Shown in pieces: positions 6,859-13,221 of a DNA stretch of 13,221 nt (its first letter is position 1; every line of letters begins with the position of its first letter). Source of the stretch: DAIRET01 sp036795455 (GTDB lineage Bacteria; Bacteroidota; Ignavibacteria; Ignavibacteriales; Ignavibacteriaceae). The DNA lies in assembly GCA_036795455.1 (NCBI GenBank), contig DAIRET010000075.1:1-13221 (forward strand). Reading direction: 5' to 3'. The translations under genes and the position numbers were made by a program. The notes beneath the pieces were generated by a model that saw only the letters and a list, made by a program, of their open reading frames with translations, did no database searches and was not told the origin of the DNA.

Positions 6859-7287
6859 ATGAAAAACATCATAAAAATTTTATCAGTAATTATCTTTTTT
6901 TTGGCGGGATGCGGTAATGAAGAACCTCCATATGAAGCGGTAAATCCTGTTGCATTTGCGTATGATCTGGGAAATGGGTGGGAGGTAAATTCCTCTGTTG
7001 TTGTCAAAGGATTTAAAACGAATCAAATGGACAACCAGTTTACCTCGAAACTTAGTTTTAATGTGGATATAATTACACCTGCCGGGGATACTATAAAAAA
7101 CATATCATCGGGAGTAAGAGATCACATTTCAGAAGAAAAGCCGAAAGACCTTTCACTTGAATCTCAATTTGAACTTGATTCTACATACGTCGGCGGAAAA
7201 TATAAAATCATCTTTAAAATAAAGGATGAAATAACAACTTTACCGTTGGTTGTAGAAAAAGAATTTGATATTACGGACGAAGACTGA
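6859..7287 (+). CDS. Small lipoprotein of unknown function
   Basis: A 142-aa protein whose N-terminus (MKNIIKILSVIIFFLAGCGN) is a lipoprotein signal peptide. The lipobox is LAGC and the lipidated cysteine is C18. The mature part of about 125 residues is rich in beta-prone segments with alternating hydrophobic residues (SVVVKGFKT, KLSFNVDIITPAG, KYKIIFKIKDE, LPLVVEKEFDI). It resembles a single Ig-like or beta-sandwich fold and ends in an acidic DITDED tail. I recognise no named family. The start is ATG 6859: a strong GGAAGGA (6848-6854) lies 4 nt upstream and the signal peptide begins exactly there. The frame is open back to a GTG at 6829, but that lies inside the terminator stem and would put extra residues before the signal. 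Because the SD directly follows the serC terminator, expression needs read-through or a promoter within or near serC. A membrane-anchored periplasmic or surface location is expected. Confidence 0.82.
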   Translation: MKNIIKILSVIIFFLAGCGNEEPPYEAVNPVAFAYDLGNGWEVNSSVVVKGFKTNQMDNQFTSKLSFNVDIITPAGDTIKNISSGVRDHISEEKPKDLSLESQFELDSTYVGGKYKIIFKIKDEITTLPLVVEKEFDITDED

Positions 7288-7323
7288 AGAAGTCTAATCC
7301 GGGATCAAAGAAAATTAAAGTAA

Positions 7324-7374
7324 AAGCCGTATTTTTTGGCGGGTTACTCCCTGCTCAAAAACGGCTTATTTATT
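7324..7374 (+). terminator. Hairpin terminator candidate after the lipoprotein gene
   Basis: The outer stem aagccgt (7324-7330) / acggctt (7361-7367) pairs perfectly. An inner TTTT/AAAA segment and GCGGG/CCTGC extend it around the loop ttactc. The tail (atttattt) is only moderately T-rich. The 5' side is A-rich, so the structure could also work on the minus strand. Its position 36 nt after the lipoprotein stop supports a terminator role. Confidence 0.55.
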
Positions 7375-7400
7375 TAATGGATATTTATAAATGGAGCGGA

Positions 7401-7467
7401 TTCTTACTTTTAAGAAAACGGCTCTCATTTCCTCTTTTAAGAATAGAAAAAACGGTAAAAAACCGTT
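7401..7467. promoter_or_regulatory. Repeat-rich leader upstream of nifJ
   Basis: Between the hairpin at 7324-7367 and nifJ lies an AT-rich stretch with several small repeats. These are an inverted repeat ttctta-cttt-taagaa (7401-7416), a direct repeat of cttttaagaa at 7407-7416 and 7434-7443 (27 nt apart), and a hairpin aacggt-aaaaa-accgtt (7451-7467). nifJ should have a promoter in this 272-nt gap, and these repeats are candidate operator or leader elements. No known regulator site, such as a Rex box, is recognisable. Confidence 0.35.
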
Positions 7468-7559
7468 AAAATAGGCAATAATCCCAACTTCTCTGCTTGG
7501 TATAGTTTTTGGCTTTATTGATCAGTTTAGGAAGTATTTTTTAATTAAATGGAAAGAAA

Positions 7560-10500
7560 ATGGAAAGAATAAAAGTAACAATTGATGGTAATGAAGCAGC
7601 CGCATACGTGGCGTATCATACCAACGAGGTAATAGCAATTTATCCCATTACTCCTTCTTCTAATATGGGAGAATGGTGCGACGCATGGAACGCAGAAGGT
7701 AAAAAGAATATTTGGAACATAATTCCATCGGTAAGCGAACTTCAAAGTGAAGGCGGCGCTTCCGGTAGTGTTCACGGTGCTTTACAAACCGGTGCATTAA
7801 CAACTACATTTACAGCTTCTCAAGGGCTGTTATTGATGATTCCCAACATGTTCAAAATTGCAGGTGAATTAACATCTACAGTATTTCATGTTTCGGCAAG
7901 ATCAATAGCTGCACAAGCATTATCTATTTTCGGAGACCATAGCGACGTTATGGCAACCCGCTCCACCGGTTTCGCTTTACTTGCATCCGGTTCGGTTCAG
8001 GAGATAATGGACTTTGCGTTGATTTCACAAGCAGCAACCCTCGAAGCCAGGGTTCCTTTTATCCACTTTTTTGACGGGTTCAGGTCTTCTCACGAAGTAA
8101 TGAAAATCGAACAACTCACAAAAGATGATATGAAATATATGATGGATGATGAGTTGATTATTGCTCATAGGAAAAGAGGCTTAACACCCGATAGACCTGT
8201 AATGAGAGGAACAGCTCAAAACCCTGACGTTTACTTCCAGGGGCGTGAAACAGTCAACCCGTTCTATATTGCATGTCCCGGTATTGTTCAAAAATATATG
8301 GATAAATTCGCAAAATTGACAGGAAGACAATATCATTTATTCGACTATATTGGTGCGCCCGATGCCGAAAGAATTATTATTATAATGGGCTCAGGGGCTG
8401 AAGCCGCTGAAGAAACAGTTGAGTACCTTGCTGCAAAAGAAGAAAAAGTAGGCGTAATTAAAGTAAGATTATACAGACCATTTTCAATAGAGCATTTCAT
8501 AAATGCTATTCCGAAATCAGTAAAATCAATTGCAGTTCTTGATAGAACAAAAGAACCGGGTGGACCCGGCGAACCGTTATATCTTGACGTTGTTAATGCA
8601 ATTTCGGAAAAATATATTGCAGGCGATTTAGGTTTTGCATTCCCGAAAATTATCGGTGGAAGATACGGTCTCTCTTCAAAAGAATTTACCCCTGCTATGA
8701 TAAAAACTGTTTTTGATGAATTGAAAAAAGATAAACCGAAAAATCATTTTACTGTTGGTATCAATGAAGACGTTACAAACACAAGTCTTGAATACGATCC
8801 GGCATTCTCGGTAGAACCCCCGGAAACTTTCACAGGAAAGTTTTACGGACTTGGTGCTGATGGTACTGTCGGTGCAAATAAAAACTCGATCAAAATAATC
8901 GGCGAAGGAACAGATTATTACGCACAAGGTTATTTTGTATACGATTCCAAAAAATCGGGTTCAACAACAACTTCTCATTTACGTTTTGGACCGAAAAAAA
9001 TTAGATCGTCATATCTGATCTCTAAAGCAAAATTCGTTGCATGTCATCAACAAGTATTTCTTGAAAAGATGGATATGCTTAGAGATGCAGAAGTAGGTGC
9101 GACGTTCTTATTAAATACACAGGCGTCAAAGGAAGAAGTGTGGGATACCTTACCTGAAAAAGTACAAAAGGATTTAATTGAAAAGAAACTTAAATTCTAT
9201 ATCATTGATGCTTACAAAGTTGCACACGAAACCGGTATGGGTGTTAGGATCAACACTATAATGCAGACATGTTTCTTTGCAATTTCGAATATCTTTCCGA
9301 AAGACCAGGCTATTGAGTTAATCAAAAACTCAATTAAGAAAACCTACGGAGCAAAAGGAGATAAGATTGTTCAAATGAACTTTGCAGCAGTTGACCAGAC
9401 GCTTGCAAATCTTTATGAAGTCCCGGTACCGGAAAAAATAACGAGCAAATTACAGTTGTTACCGCCGGTTCCAAAGAATGCACCCGAGTTTGTACAGGAA
9501 GTTACCGCGAAAATTATTTCGGGGCACGGAGACGAAATACCGGTTAGTAAAATGCCTATCGACGGTACTTACCCGGTTGGAACTACAAAATGGGAAAAAA
9601 GAAATATCGCTCTTGATGTCCCGGTATGGGATGCCGAAGTGTGTATCCAATGTAACAAATGCGTTATAGTATGTCCGCACGCTTCAATACGTGCAAAGAT
9701 TTACGATGAAAAACTCGTTGAAAACGCACCGGCTACTTTCAAATACACTAAATTCAAAGCAAAAGATTTCGGTGATAACCTTGTATACACCTTACAGGTT
9801 GCAGTAGAAGACTGTACAGGCTGCGAACTTTGCGTTGATGTTTGTCCTGCTAAGAATAAAAAGGAAACTAAACTTAAAGCTATCAACATGCATCCACAGA
9901 TACCGCTGCGTGATTCAGAGAAAGAAAATTGGGATTTCTTCTTATCGCTACCGGAGTTCGATAGAGCAAAATTGAATCTTGCCCAGGTAAAAGATTCACA
10001 GTTCCTTGAACCGCTGTTCGAGTTTTCCGGTGCATGTTCAGGTTGCGGTGAAACTCCATACGTCAAACTTGTAAGCCAGTTATTCGGTGATAGAACAATT
10101 GTTGCAAATGCAACAGGATGTTCTTCAATTTACGGCGGTAACCTGCCTACAACACCGTGGACTGCAAACAAAGACGGAAGAGGTCCCGCATGGTCGAATT
10201 CATTGTTTGAAGATAATGCAGAGTTCGGATTCGGATTCAGACTTGCATTCGACAAACATAACCTCCAGGCAAAAGAACTTCTTACCGGGATGGCATCGGA
10301 ACTCGGTGAAACTCTTGTTAATGATATAATCACTGCCGATCAAAAAGATGAAGCCGGTATTTATGAGCAAAGACAGAGAGTTGCAGAACTTAAGAAAAAA
10401 CTTGAAGGCATGACCTCGATTGAGGCTAAACACCTTGCAAGCCTTGCCGATTACCTTGTTAAAAAGACCGTGTGGATTATCGGCGGCGACGGTTGGGCAT

Positions 10501-11126
10501 ACGACATCGGTTACGGCGGTTTGGATCACGTTCTCGCTTCAGGTAAAAACGTGAACGTACTTGTTCTTGATACCGAAGTATATTCAAATACCGGTGGACA
10601 GGCTTCCAAGTCAACACCGAGAGGTGCCGTAGCAAAATTTGCTGCTGCCGGAAAACCAATGGCTAAAAAAGACCTCGCTTTAATGGCAATGTCCTACGGA
10701 AACGTTTATGTTGCAAAAGTTGCTATGGGTGCAAATGATGCTCATACAGTACGTGCTTTCCTTGAAGCAGAAGCTTATGACGGACCATCATTGATAATTG
10801 CATACAGCCATTGTATTGCTCATGGTATCAACATGTCCCAGGGAATGAGGAATCAGAAAGCTGCAGTTGATTCTGCATACTGGACTCTATTCCGTTACAA
10901 CCCGGATTGGGCATTGGAAGGGAAGAACCCGTTCAAACTCGATTCGAAAGGACCGAAAATTCCGTTGAAAGATTATGCTTATCTTGAAACAAGATATAAG
11001 ATGCTTTCAAAATCACATCCCGAACTGGCTCAAAAACTTATCGAAGAAGCACAGGAAGATGTGAACAAGAAATGGAAATATTACGAACAACTTGCTGCAA
11101 TGGATTTCAGCAAAGGTAAAGAATAA
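7560..11126 (+). CDS. nifJ: Pyruvate:ferredoxin (flavodoxin) oxidoreductase, single-chain
   Basis: An 1188-aa fused PFOR that oxidises pyruvate with CoA to acetyl-CoA and CO2 and reduces ferredoxin, or runs in reverse for CO2 fixation. It is cytoplasmic and uses TPP and three [4Fe-4S] clusters. The N-terminal domain has YPITPSS (28-34, T31), E64 in SELQSEGGAS, and R114 in HVSARS. These match the pyruvate/TPP residues of Desulfovibrio africanus PFOR at identical positions. The gamma-type domain starts near 430 (GADGTVGANKNSIKIIGEG). The ferredoxin domain carries C695/C698/C701/C705 (CIQCNKCVIVCP) and C752/C755/C758/C762 (CTGCELCVDVCP). The TPP domain has C826 and C829 (CSGCGE) and GGDGWAYDIGYGG (975-987). 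It continues with YSNTGGQ (1008-1014) and the proximal-cluster cysteine C1085 (YSHCIAHG). The length is normal and nothing is missing. The start has GGAAAG 3 nt upstream. An out-of-frame copy of ATGGAAAGAA lies 11 nt before it. A DHOD-like gene follows after 80 nt. Confidence 0.98.
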   Translation: MERIKVTIDGNEAAAYVAYHTNEVIAIYPITPSSNMGEWCDAWNAEGKKNIWNIIPSVSELQSEGGASGSVHGALQTGALTTTFTASQGLLLMIPNMFKIAGELTSTVFHVSARSIAAQALSIFGDHSDVMATRSTGFALLASGSVQEIMDFALISQAATLEARVPFIHFFDGFRSSHEVMKIEQLTKDDMKYMMDDELIIAHRKRGLTPDRPVMRGTAQNPDVYFQGRETVNPFYIACPGIVQKYMDKFAKLTGRQYHLFDYIGAPDAERIIIIMGSGAEAAEETVEYLAAKEEKVGVIKVRLYRPFSIEHFINAIPKSVKSIAVLDRTKEPGGPGEPLYLDVVNAISEKYIAGDLGFAFPKIIGGRYGLSSKEFTPAMIKTVFDELKKDKPKNHFTVGINEDVTNTSLEYDPAFSVEPPETFTGKFYGLGADGTVGANKNSIKIIGEGTDYYAQGYFVYDSKKSGSTTTSHLRFGPKKIRSSYLISKAKFVACHQQVFLEKMDMLRDAEVGATFLLNTQASKEEVWDTLPEKVQKDLIEKKLKFYIIDAYKVAHETGMGVRINTIMQTCFFAISNIFPKDQAIELIKNSIKKTYGAKGDKIVQMNFAAVDQTLANLYEVPVPEKITSKLQLLPPVPKNAPEFVQEVTAKIISGHGDEIPVSKMPIDGTYPVGTTKWEKRNIALDVPVWDAEVCIQCNKCVIVCPHASIRAKIYDEKLVENAPATFKYTKFKAKDFGDNLVYTLQVAVEDCTGCELCVDVCPAKNKKETKLKAINMHPQIPLRDSEKENWDFFLSLPEFDRAKLNLAQVKDSQFLEPLFEFSGACSGCGETPYVKLVSQLFGDRTIVANATGCSSIYGGNLPTTPWTANKDGRGPAWSNSLFEDNAEFGFGFRLAFDKHNLQAKELLTGMASELGETLVNDIITADQKDEAGIYEQRQRVAELKKKLEGMTSIEAKHLASLADYLVKKTVWIIGGDGWAYDIGYGGLDHVLASGKNVNVLVLDTEVYSNTGGQASKSTPRGAVAKFAAAGKPMAKKDLALMAMSYGNVYVAKVAMGANDAHTVRAFLEAEAYDGPSLIIAYSHCIAHGINMSQGMRNQKAAVDSAYWTLFRYNPDWALEGKNPFKLDSKGPKIPLKDYAYLETRYKMLSKSHPELAQKLIEEAQEDVNKKWKYYEQLAAMDFSKGKE

Positions 11127-11141
11127 TAAATCATAGTTTAT

Positions 11142-11178
11142 CGGGCTTGTTGATTTAATTATTTGCAAGCCCGGATTT
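11142..11178 (+). terminator. Hairpin between nifJ and the DHOD-like gene (weak terminator or processing site)
   Basis: cgggcttg (11142-11149) pairs perfectly with caagcccg (11166-11173) over 8 bp, with a 16-nt loop, followed by only four T (11175-11178). The GC-rich stem is clear but the T-run is short. Partial termination or 3'-end stabilisation of the nifJ message is more likely than a full stop, and the next gene starts 34 nt later. Confidence 0.5.
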
Positions 11179-11206
11179 TAACAAGAAATTTTTATGAGGT
11201 GATATT

Positions 11207-12196
11207 ATGAATTTGACAACCAACTACCTTGGATTAGAATTAAAGAATCCGATAGTTCCTTCTGCCGGTCCTTTGTCCAAAGAACTTGCAAACATTAAAG
11301 CTATGGAAGATGCCGGTGCTTCAGCTGTTGTAATGTATTCTATTTTTGAAGAACAGATTGAACACGAATCGCTTGAACTTTTCCATCATACTACAAGCCA
11401 TACCGAAAGTTTTGCAGAAGCAACAACGTATTTTCCCGAACCTTTCGAGTTTAAAGCCGGACCGGATGAATACCTTGAACACATCCGTAAAGCAAAAGAA
11501 TCGGTTAATATTCCGATAATCGGAAGTTTGAACGGTAAATCACTCGGCGGCTGGACTGAATATGCAAAAAAAATTGAACAAGCCGGTGCAGATGCAATTG
11601 AACTTAATATTTATATTCTTCAAACTTCTCTTGTAAAATCTGGAAGTGAAATAGAAAAAGAATATATCGATATAGTAAAAGAAGTGAAATCGAATTTACA
11701 AATTCCTGTTGCAGTTAAGCTGCATCCGTTTTTCAGTTCAACTTCTTATATGGCTGACCAGGTTGATAAAGCCGGGGCAAACGGAATAGTATTATTCAAC
11801 CGTTTTTACCAGCCGGATATTGATCTTGAAAAACTTGAAGTTGTACCTAACGTTTTACTCAGTACACCGATGGCAATGCGTCTTCCTTTAAGATGGATTG
11901 CGATTCTGTACGGAAGAATTAAAGCCGACTTGGCTGCTACAAGCGGTATTTATACCGAAAAAGACGTAATTAAAATGATTATGGCGGGAGCCAAAGTTAC
12001 ACAGGTTCTTTCATGTCTTCTCAAGTTCGGAATCGGTCACATCGGAGATATTATTACGAAGATGAAATTCTGGATGGAAGCAAACGAATATGAATCGCTT
12101 GACCAAATGAGAGGCAGTATGAGCTACATGAACGTAGATGAACCCGCTCGTTTTGAAAGAGCAAACTATATGAACGTGCTTAACTCGTTCAAATAA
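11207..12196 (+). CDS. Dihydroorotate dehydrogenase-like flavoprotein, not a canonical PyrD
   Basis: A 329-aa TIM-barrel protein of the DHOD-like FMN family. The N-terminus MNLTTNYLGLELKNPIVPSAGPLS (1-24) and the order GSLNG (106-110), KLHP (171-174), VLFNRFYQPDID (195-206) and TSGIYTEKDVIKMIMAGA (245-262) match the barrel of class 1 DHODs, and FMN binding is likely. The catalytic NxSCPN loop of true DHODs is replaced by ELNIYILQTS (132-141), so the Cys/Ser base is absent and orotate formation is doubtful. An unusual C-terminal part rich in Met and aromatic residues (FWMEANEYESL..MSYMNV) follows. The SD gaggtgat (11196-11203) with ATG at 11207 fixes the start. It lies 80 nt behind nifJ; I recall the same pairing in other bacterial genomes. 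A redox role linked to pyruvate/ferredoxin metabolism is an inference. It is often automatically labelled pyrD, a name I avoid. Confidence 0.9.
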   Translation: MNLTTNYLGLELKNPIVPSAGPLSKELANIKAMEDAGASAVVMYSIFEEQIEHESLELFHHTTSHTESFAEATTYFPEPFEFKAGPDEYLEHIRKAKESVNIPIIGSLNGKSLGGWTEYAKKIEQAGADAIELNIYILQTSLVKSGSEIEKEYIDIVKEVKSNLQIPVAVKLHPFFSSTSYMADQVDKAGANGIVLFNRFYQPDIDLEKLEVVPNVLLSTPMAMRLPLRWIAILYGRIKADLAATSGIYTEKDVIKMIMAGAKVTQVLSCLLKFGIGHIGDIITKMKFWMEANEYESLDQMRGSMSYMNVDEPARFERANYMNVLNSFK

Positions 12197-12213
12197 ATAT
12201 TCCTTTATGTTGT

Positions 12214-12285
12214 AAAACCACTGTATTTAATCATATTAGTCCGATAATCCACAGGACATATTAAAAAAATACAGTGGTTTTTTTT
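12214..12285 (+). terminator. Strong intrinsic terminator after the nifJ/DHOD-like unit
   Basis: aaaaccactgtattt (12214-12228) pairs perfectly with aaatacagtggtttt (12267-12281) over 15 bp. A small inner gtcc/ggac stem (12239-12242 / 12254-12257) lies within the loop, and eight T follow (12278-12285). The leading A-run makes it usable in both directions. It begins 17 nt after the stop of the DHOD-like gene. Confidence 0.88.
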
Positions 12286-12294
12286 ATACCCACT

Positions 12295-12351
12295 CTTTAT
12301 CTTACTTTTTATCTTTGTCTTTATCTTTATCTTATTCATTATCTTTCTTTC
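12295..12351. repeat. Pyrimidine-rich imperfect hexamer repeat (CTTTAT-type)
   Basis: Degenerate ctttat units run through this stretch, best preserved at 12313-12336 as ctttgt, ctttat, ctttat and cttatt. The plus strand is almost free of G. It lies in the gene-free 327-nt gap (12197-12523) between the terminator and the OPT transporter gene. It looks like a simple-sequence repeat, and no protein is encoded. Confidence 0.6.
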
Positions 12352-12367
12352 ACAAACATACGTGATG

Positions 12368-12442
12368 ACTTTTTACAGAGCTAAAAAAAACTCTGGCTTA
12401 AAGTCGGCATTTTCTCTCAACTTTGCCGAATCGGTTTTTTTT
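12368..12442 (+). promoter_or_regulatory. Structured leader or attenuator-like element before the OPT transporter gene
   Basis: Two adjacent hairpins can be drawn. In the first, gactttt...cagag (12368-12380) pairs with ctctg...aaagtc (12391-12405) with an internal loop. In the second, cggca (12405-12409) pairs with tgccg (12424-12428). Eight T (12435-12442) follow. The T-run ends 81 nt before the transporter ATG, as in a terminator/attenuator in a 5' leader. The stems are short, no known riboswitch consensus is recognisable, and no promoter upstream is certain. Confidence 0.3.
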
Positions 12443-12523
12443 CTTATCCATCCTTTTTTATATTTAGCCTTAAAATAAAAGCATTTAGTTACCATTTAAA
12501 TCACAAATAACGGAGTGTTTATA

Positions 12524-13221
12524 ATGTCCGAAAATCATTCACAAGGAGTAAAAGGGCTTCCCGAGAATGCTTATAAAGAGCTAAAACAGGGTGAAGAATA
12601 TATTCCTTTAATGTTACCGGGGAAAGTTTATCCCGAAATTAATTTTCGTTCTGTACTGTGGGGATTAATAATGGCAGTTCTTTTTTCTGCCGCTGCCGCG
12701 TATCTCGGTCTTAAGATAGGACAGGTATTCGAAGCAGCAATTCCAATAGCAATTATTGCAGTCGGTCTATCGGCACTTACAAAAAGAAAGAATGCACTCG
12801 GAGAGAATGTGATTATACAATCCATTGGTGCAAGTTCCGGTGTAATAGTTGCCGGAGCTATTTTTACAATTCCTGCATTGTACATACTTGAACTTGAAGC
12901 ACATTTTTACCAGGTATTCCTTGCTTCAATGTTCGGAGGATTCCTCGGGATACTATTCCTTATTCCTTTTCGGAAATATTTTGTTGCTGAAATGCACGGT
13001 AAATTCCCATTCCCGGAAGCAACCGCAACTACAGAAGTATTAGTAGCGGGAGAAAAAGGAGGGAAGCAAGCCATAGTTCTTGTAATGAGCGGTTTGATCG
13101 GTGGATTATACGATTTCATTATTGCAACCTTCGGATGGTGGAGTGAAGTATTCACAACCCGTGTTGTTGCATTCGGAGAAGTGCTTGCAGATAAATACAA
13201 AATAGTATTTAAATTGAATGT
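12524..13221 (+). CDS. OPT family oligopeptide transporter, N-terminal part (truncated by window edge)
   Basis: An open frame from ATG 12524 runs off the right edge, leaving 232 residues of a transporter that usually exceeds 600. OPT proteins are inner-membrane secondary transporters for small peptides or metal-chelate-type substrates, driven by the proton gradient. After a polar N-terminus with a conserved-looking LPENAYKEL and YIPLMLPGKVYPEI come membrane segments at about 43-62, 67-85, 96-120, 128-149 and 183-206. The family loop GKFPFPEATATTEVL (159-173) lies before the fifth segment, with a charged EKGGK just after it. The SD ggag (12512-12515) sits 8 nt before the ATG. The gene follows a 327-nt gap with a terminator and possible leader structure, so it is transcribed separately from nifJ. 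The family is clear; the substrate (peptide or metal complex) is not. Confidence 0.93.
   Translation, partial: MSENHSQGVKGLPENAYKELKQGEEYIPLMLPGKVYPEINFRSVLWGLIMAVLFSAAAAYLGLKIGQVFEAAIPIAIIAVGLSALTKRKNALGENVIIQSIGASSGVIVAGAIFTIPALYILELEAHFYQVFLASMFGGFLGILFLIPFRKYFVAEMHGKFPFPEATATTEVLVAGEKGGKQAIVLVMSGLIGGLYDFIIATFGWWSEVFTTRVVAFGEVLADKYKIVFKLN

Noticed and set aside
9701..10066. 121-aa minus-strand frame inside nifJ
   Set aside because: It is wholly antisense to the conserved ferredoxin domain of nifJ, Ser-rich with no family signature, and is a shadow.
7560..11126. Nitrogen-fixation cluster suggested by the name nifJ
   Set aside because: No nitrogenase or nif assembly gene is present. PFOR is a central-metabolism enzyme in many non-fixing anaerobes.
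12295..12351. Possible CRISPR array
   Set aside because: The units are degenerate 6-mers without spacers, the pattern of a simple-sequence repeat; no cas genes are present.
12426..12442. Terminator formed only by ccga/tcgg before the T-run
   Set aside because: A 4-bp stem with a single-base loop cannot form. Only the broader cggca/tgccg hairpin is possible, and it is weak.
12907..13200. 97-aa minus-strand frame antisense to the OPT gene
   Set aside because: The plus strand encodes clear OPT membrane segments and the GKFPFPEATATTEVL motif, so the antisense frame is not a gene.

Overview
This is an AT-rich bacterial window. It most likely comes from the Ignavibacteria/Chlorobi side of the Bacteroidota group. 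The evidence is a secreted protein ending in a YPNPFNP-type type IX secretion (T9SS) sorting domain, a periplasmic two-component 'propeller' sensor, a geranylgeranylglyceryl-phosphate synthase homologue, and a single-chain pyruvate:ferredoxin oxidoreductase pointing to anaerobic or fermentative metabolism. Several genes have clear purine-rich ribosome binding sites, which fits Ignavibacteria better than classical Bacteroidetes. This placement is inferred; there is no rRNA in the window.

Left part (1-4109, minus strand). The N-terminal piece of a propeller sensor protein runs off the left edge. Next comes a T9SS-exported M14 zinc carboxypeptidase (559-2574), whose C-terminal linker carries a perfect 28-bp palindrome read in frame. 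Upstream lies a two-gene unit in which a GGGPS/PcrB-type synthase (start at 4109 or 4064) is followed after 14 nt by a gmhA-like phosphoheptose isomerase. These genes concern the cell surface: lipid, lipopolysaccharide or heptose supply, exported hydrolase and environmental sensing.

Middle part (4143-7287, plus strand). A small cysteine-rich protein diverges from the GGGPS gene. A DUF1015 protein is followed 40 nt later by serC, a probable serine/phosphoserine operon closed by a strong intrinsic terminator at 6801-6844. A small lipoprotein gene starts directly after this terminator and is followed by another hairpin at 7324-7367.

Right part (7560-13221, plus strand). nifJ (1188 aa) and a dihydroorotate-dehydrogenase-like gene probably form one unit and end at a strong terminator at 12214-12285. 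After a 327-nt gene-free stretch with a pyrimidine-rich short repeat and leader hairpins comes an OPT-family transporter cut by the right edge.

I found no CRISPR array, tRNA, rRNA, transposase or phage gene. The region reads as ordinary core chromosome. The best leads are the palindromic element inside a coding sequence, the DUF1015-serC pair with its ParB/serine-kinase-like DGHHR motif, the DHOD-like protein without the DHOD catalytic motif next to nifJ, and the small Cys-rich ORF.
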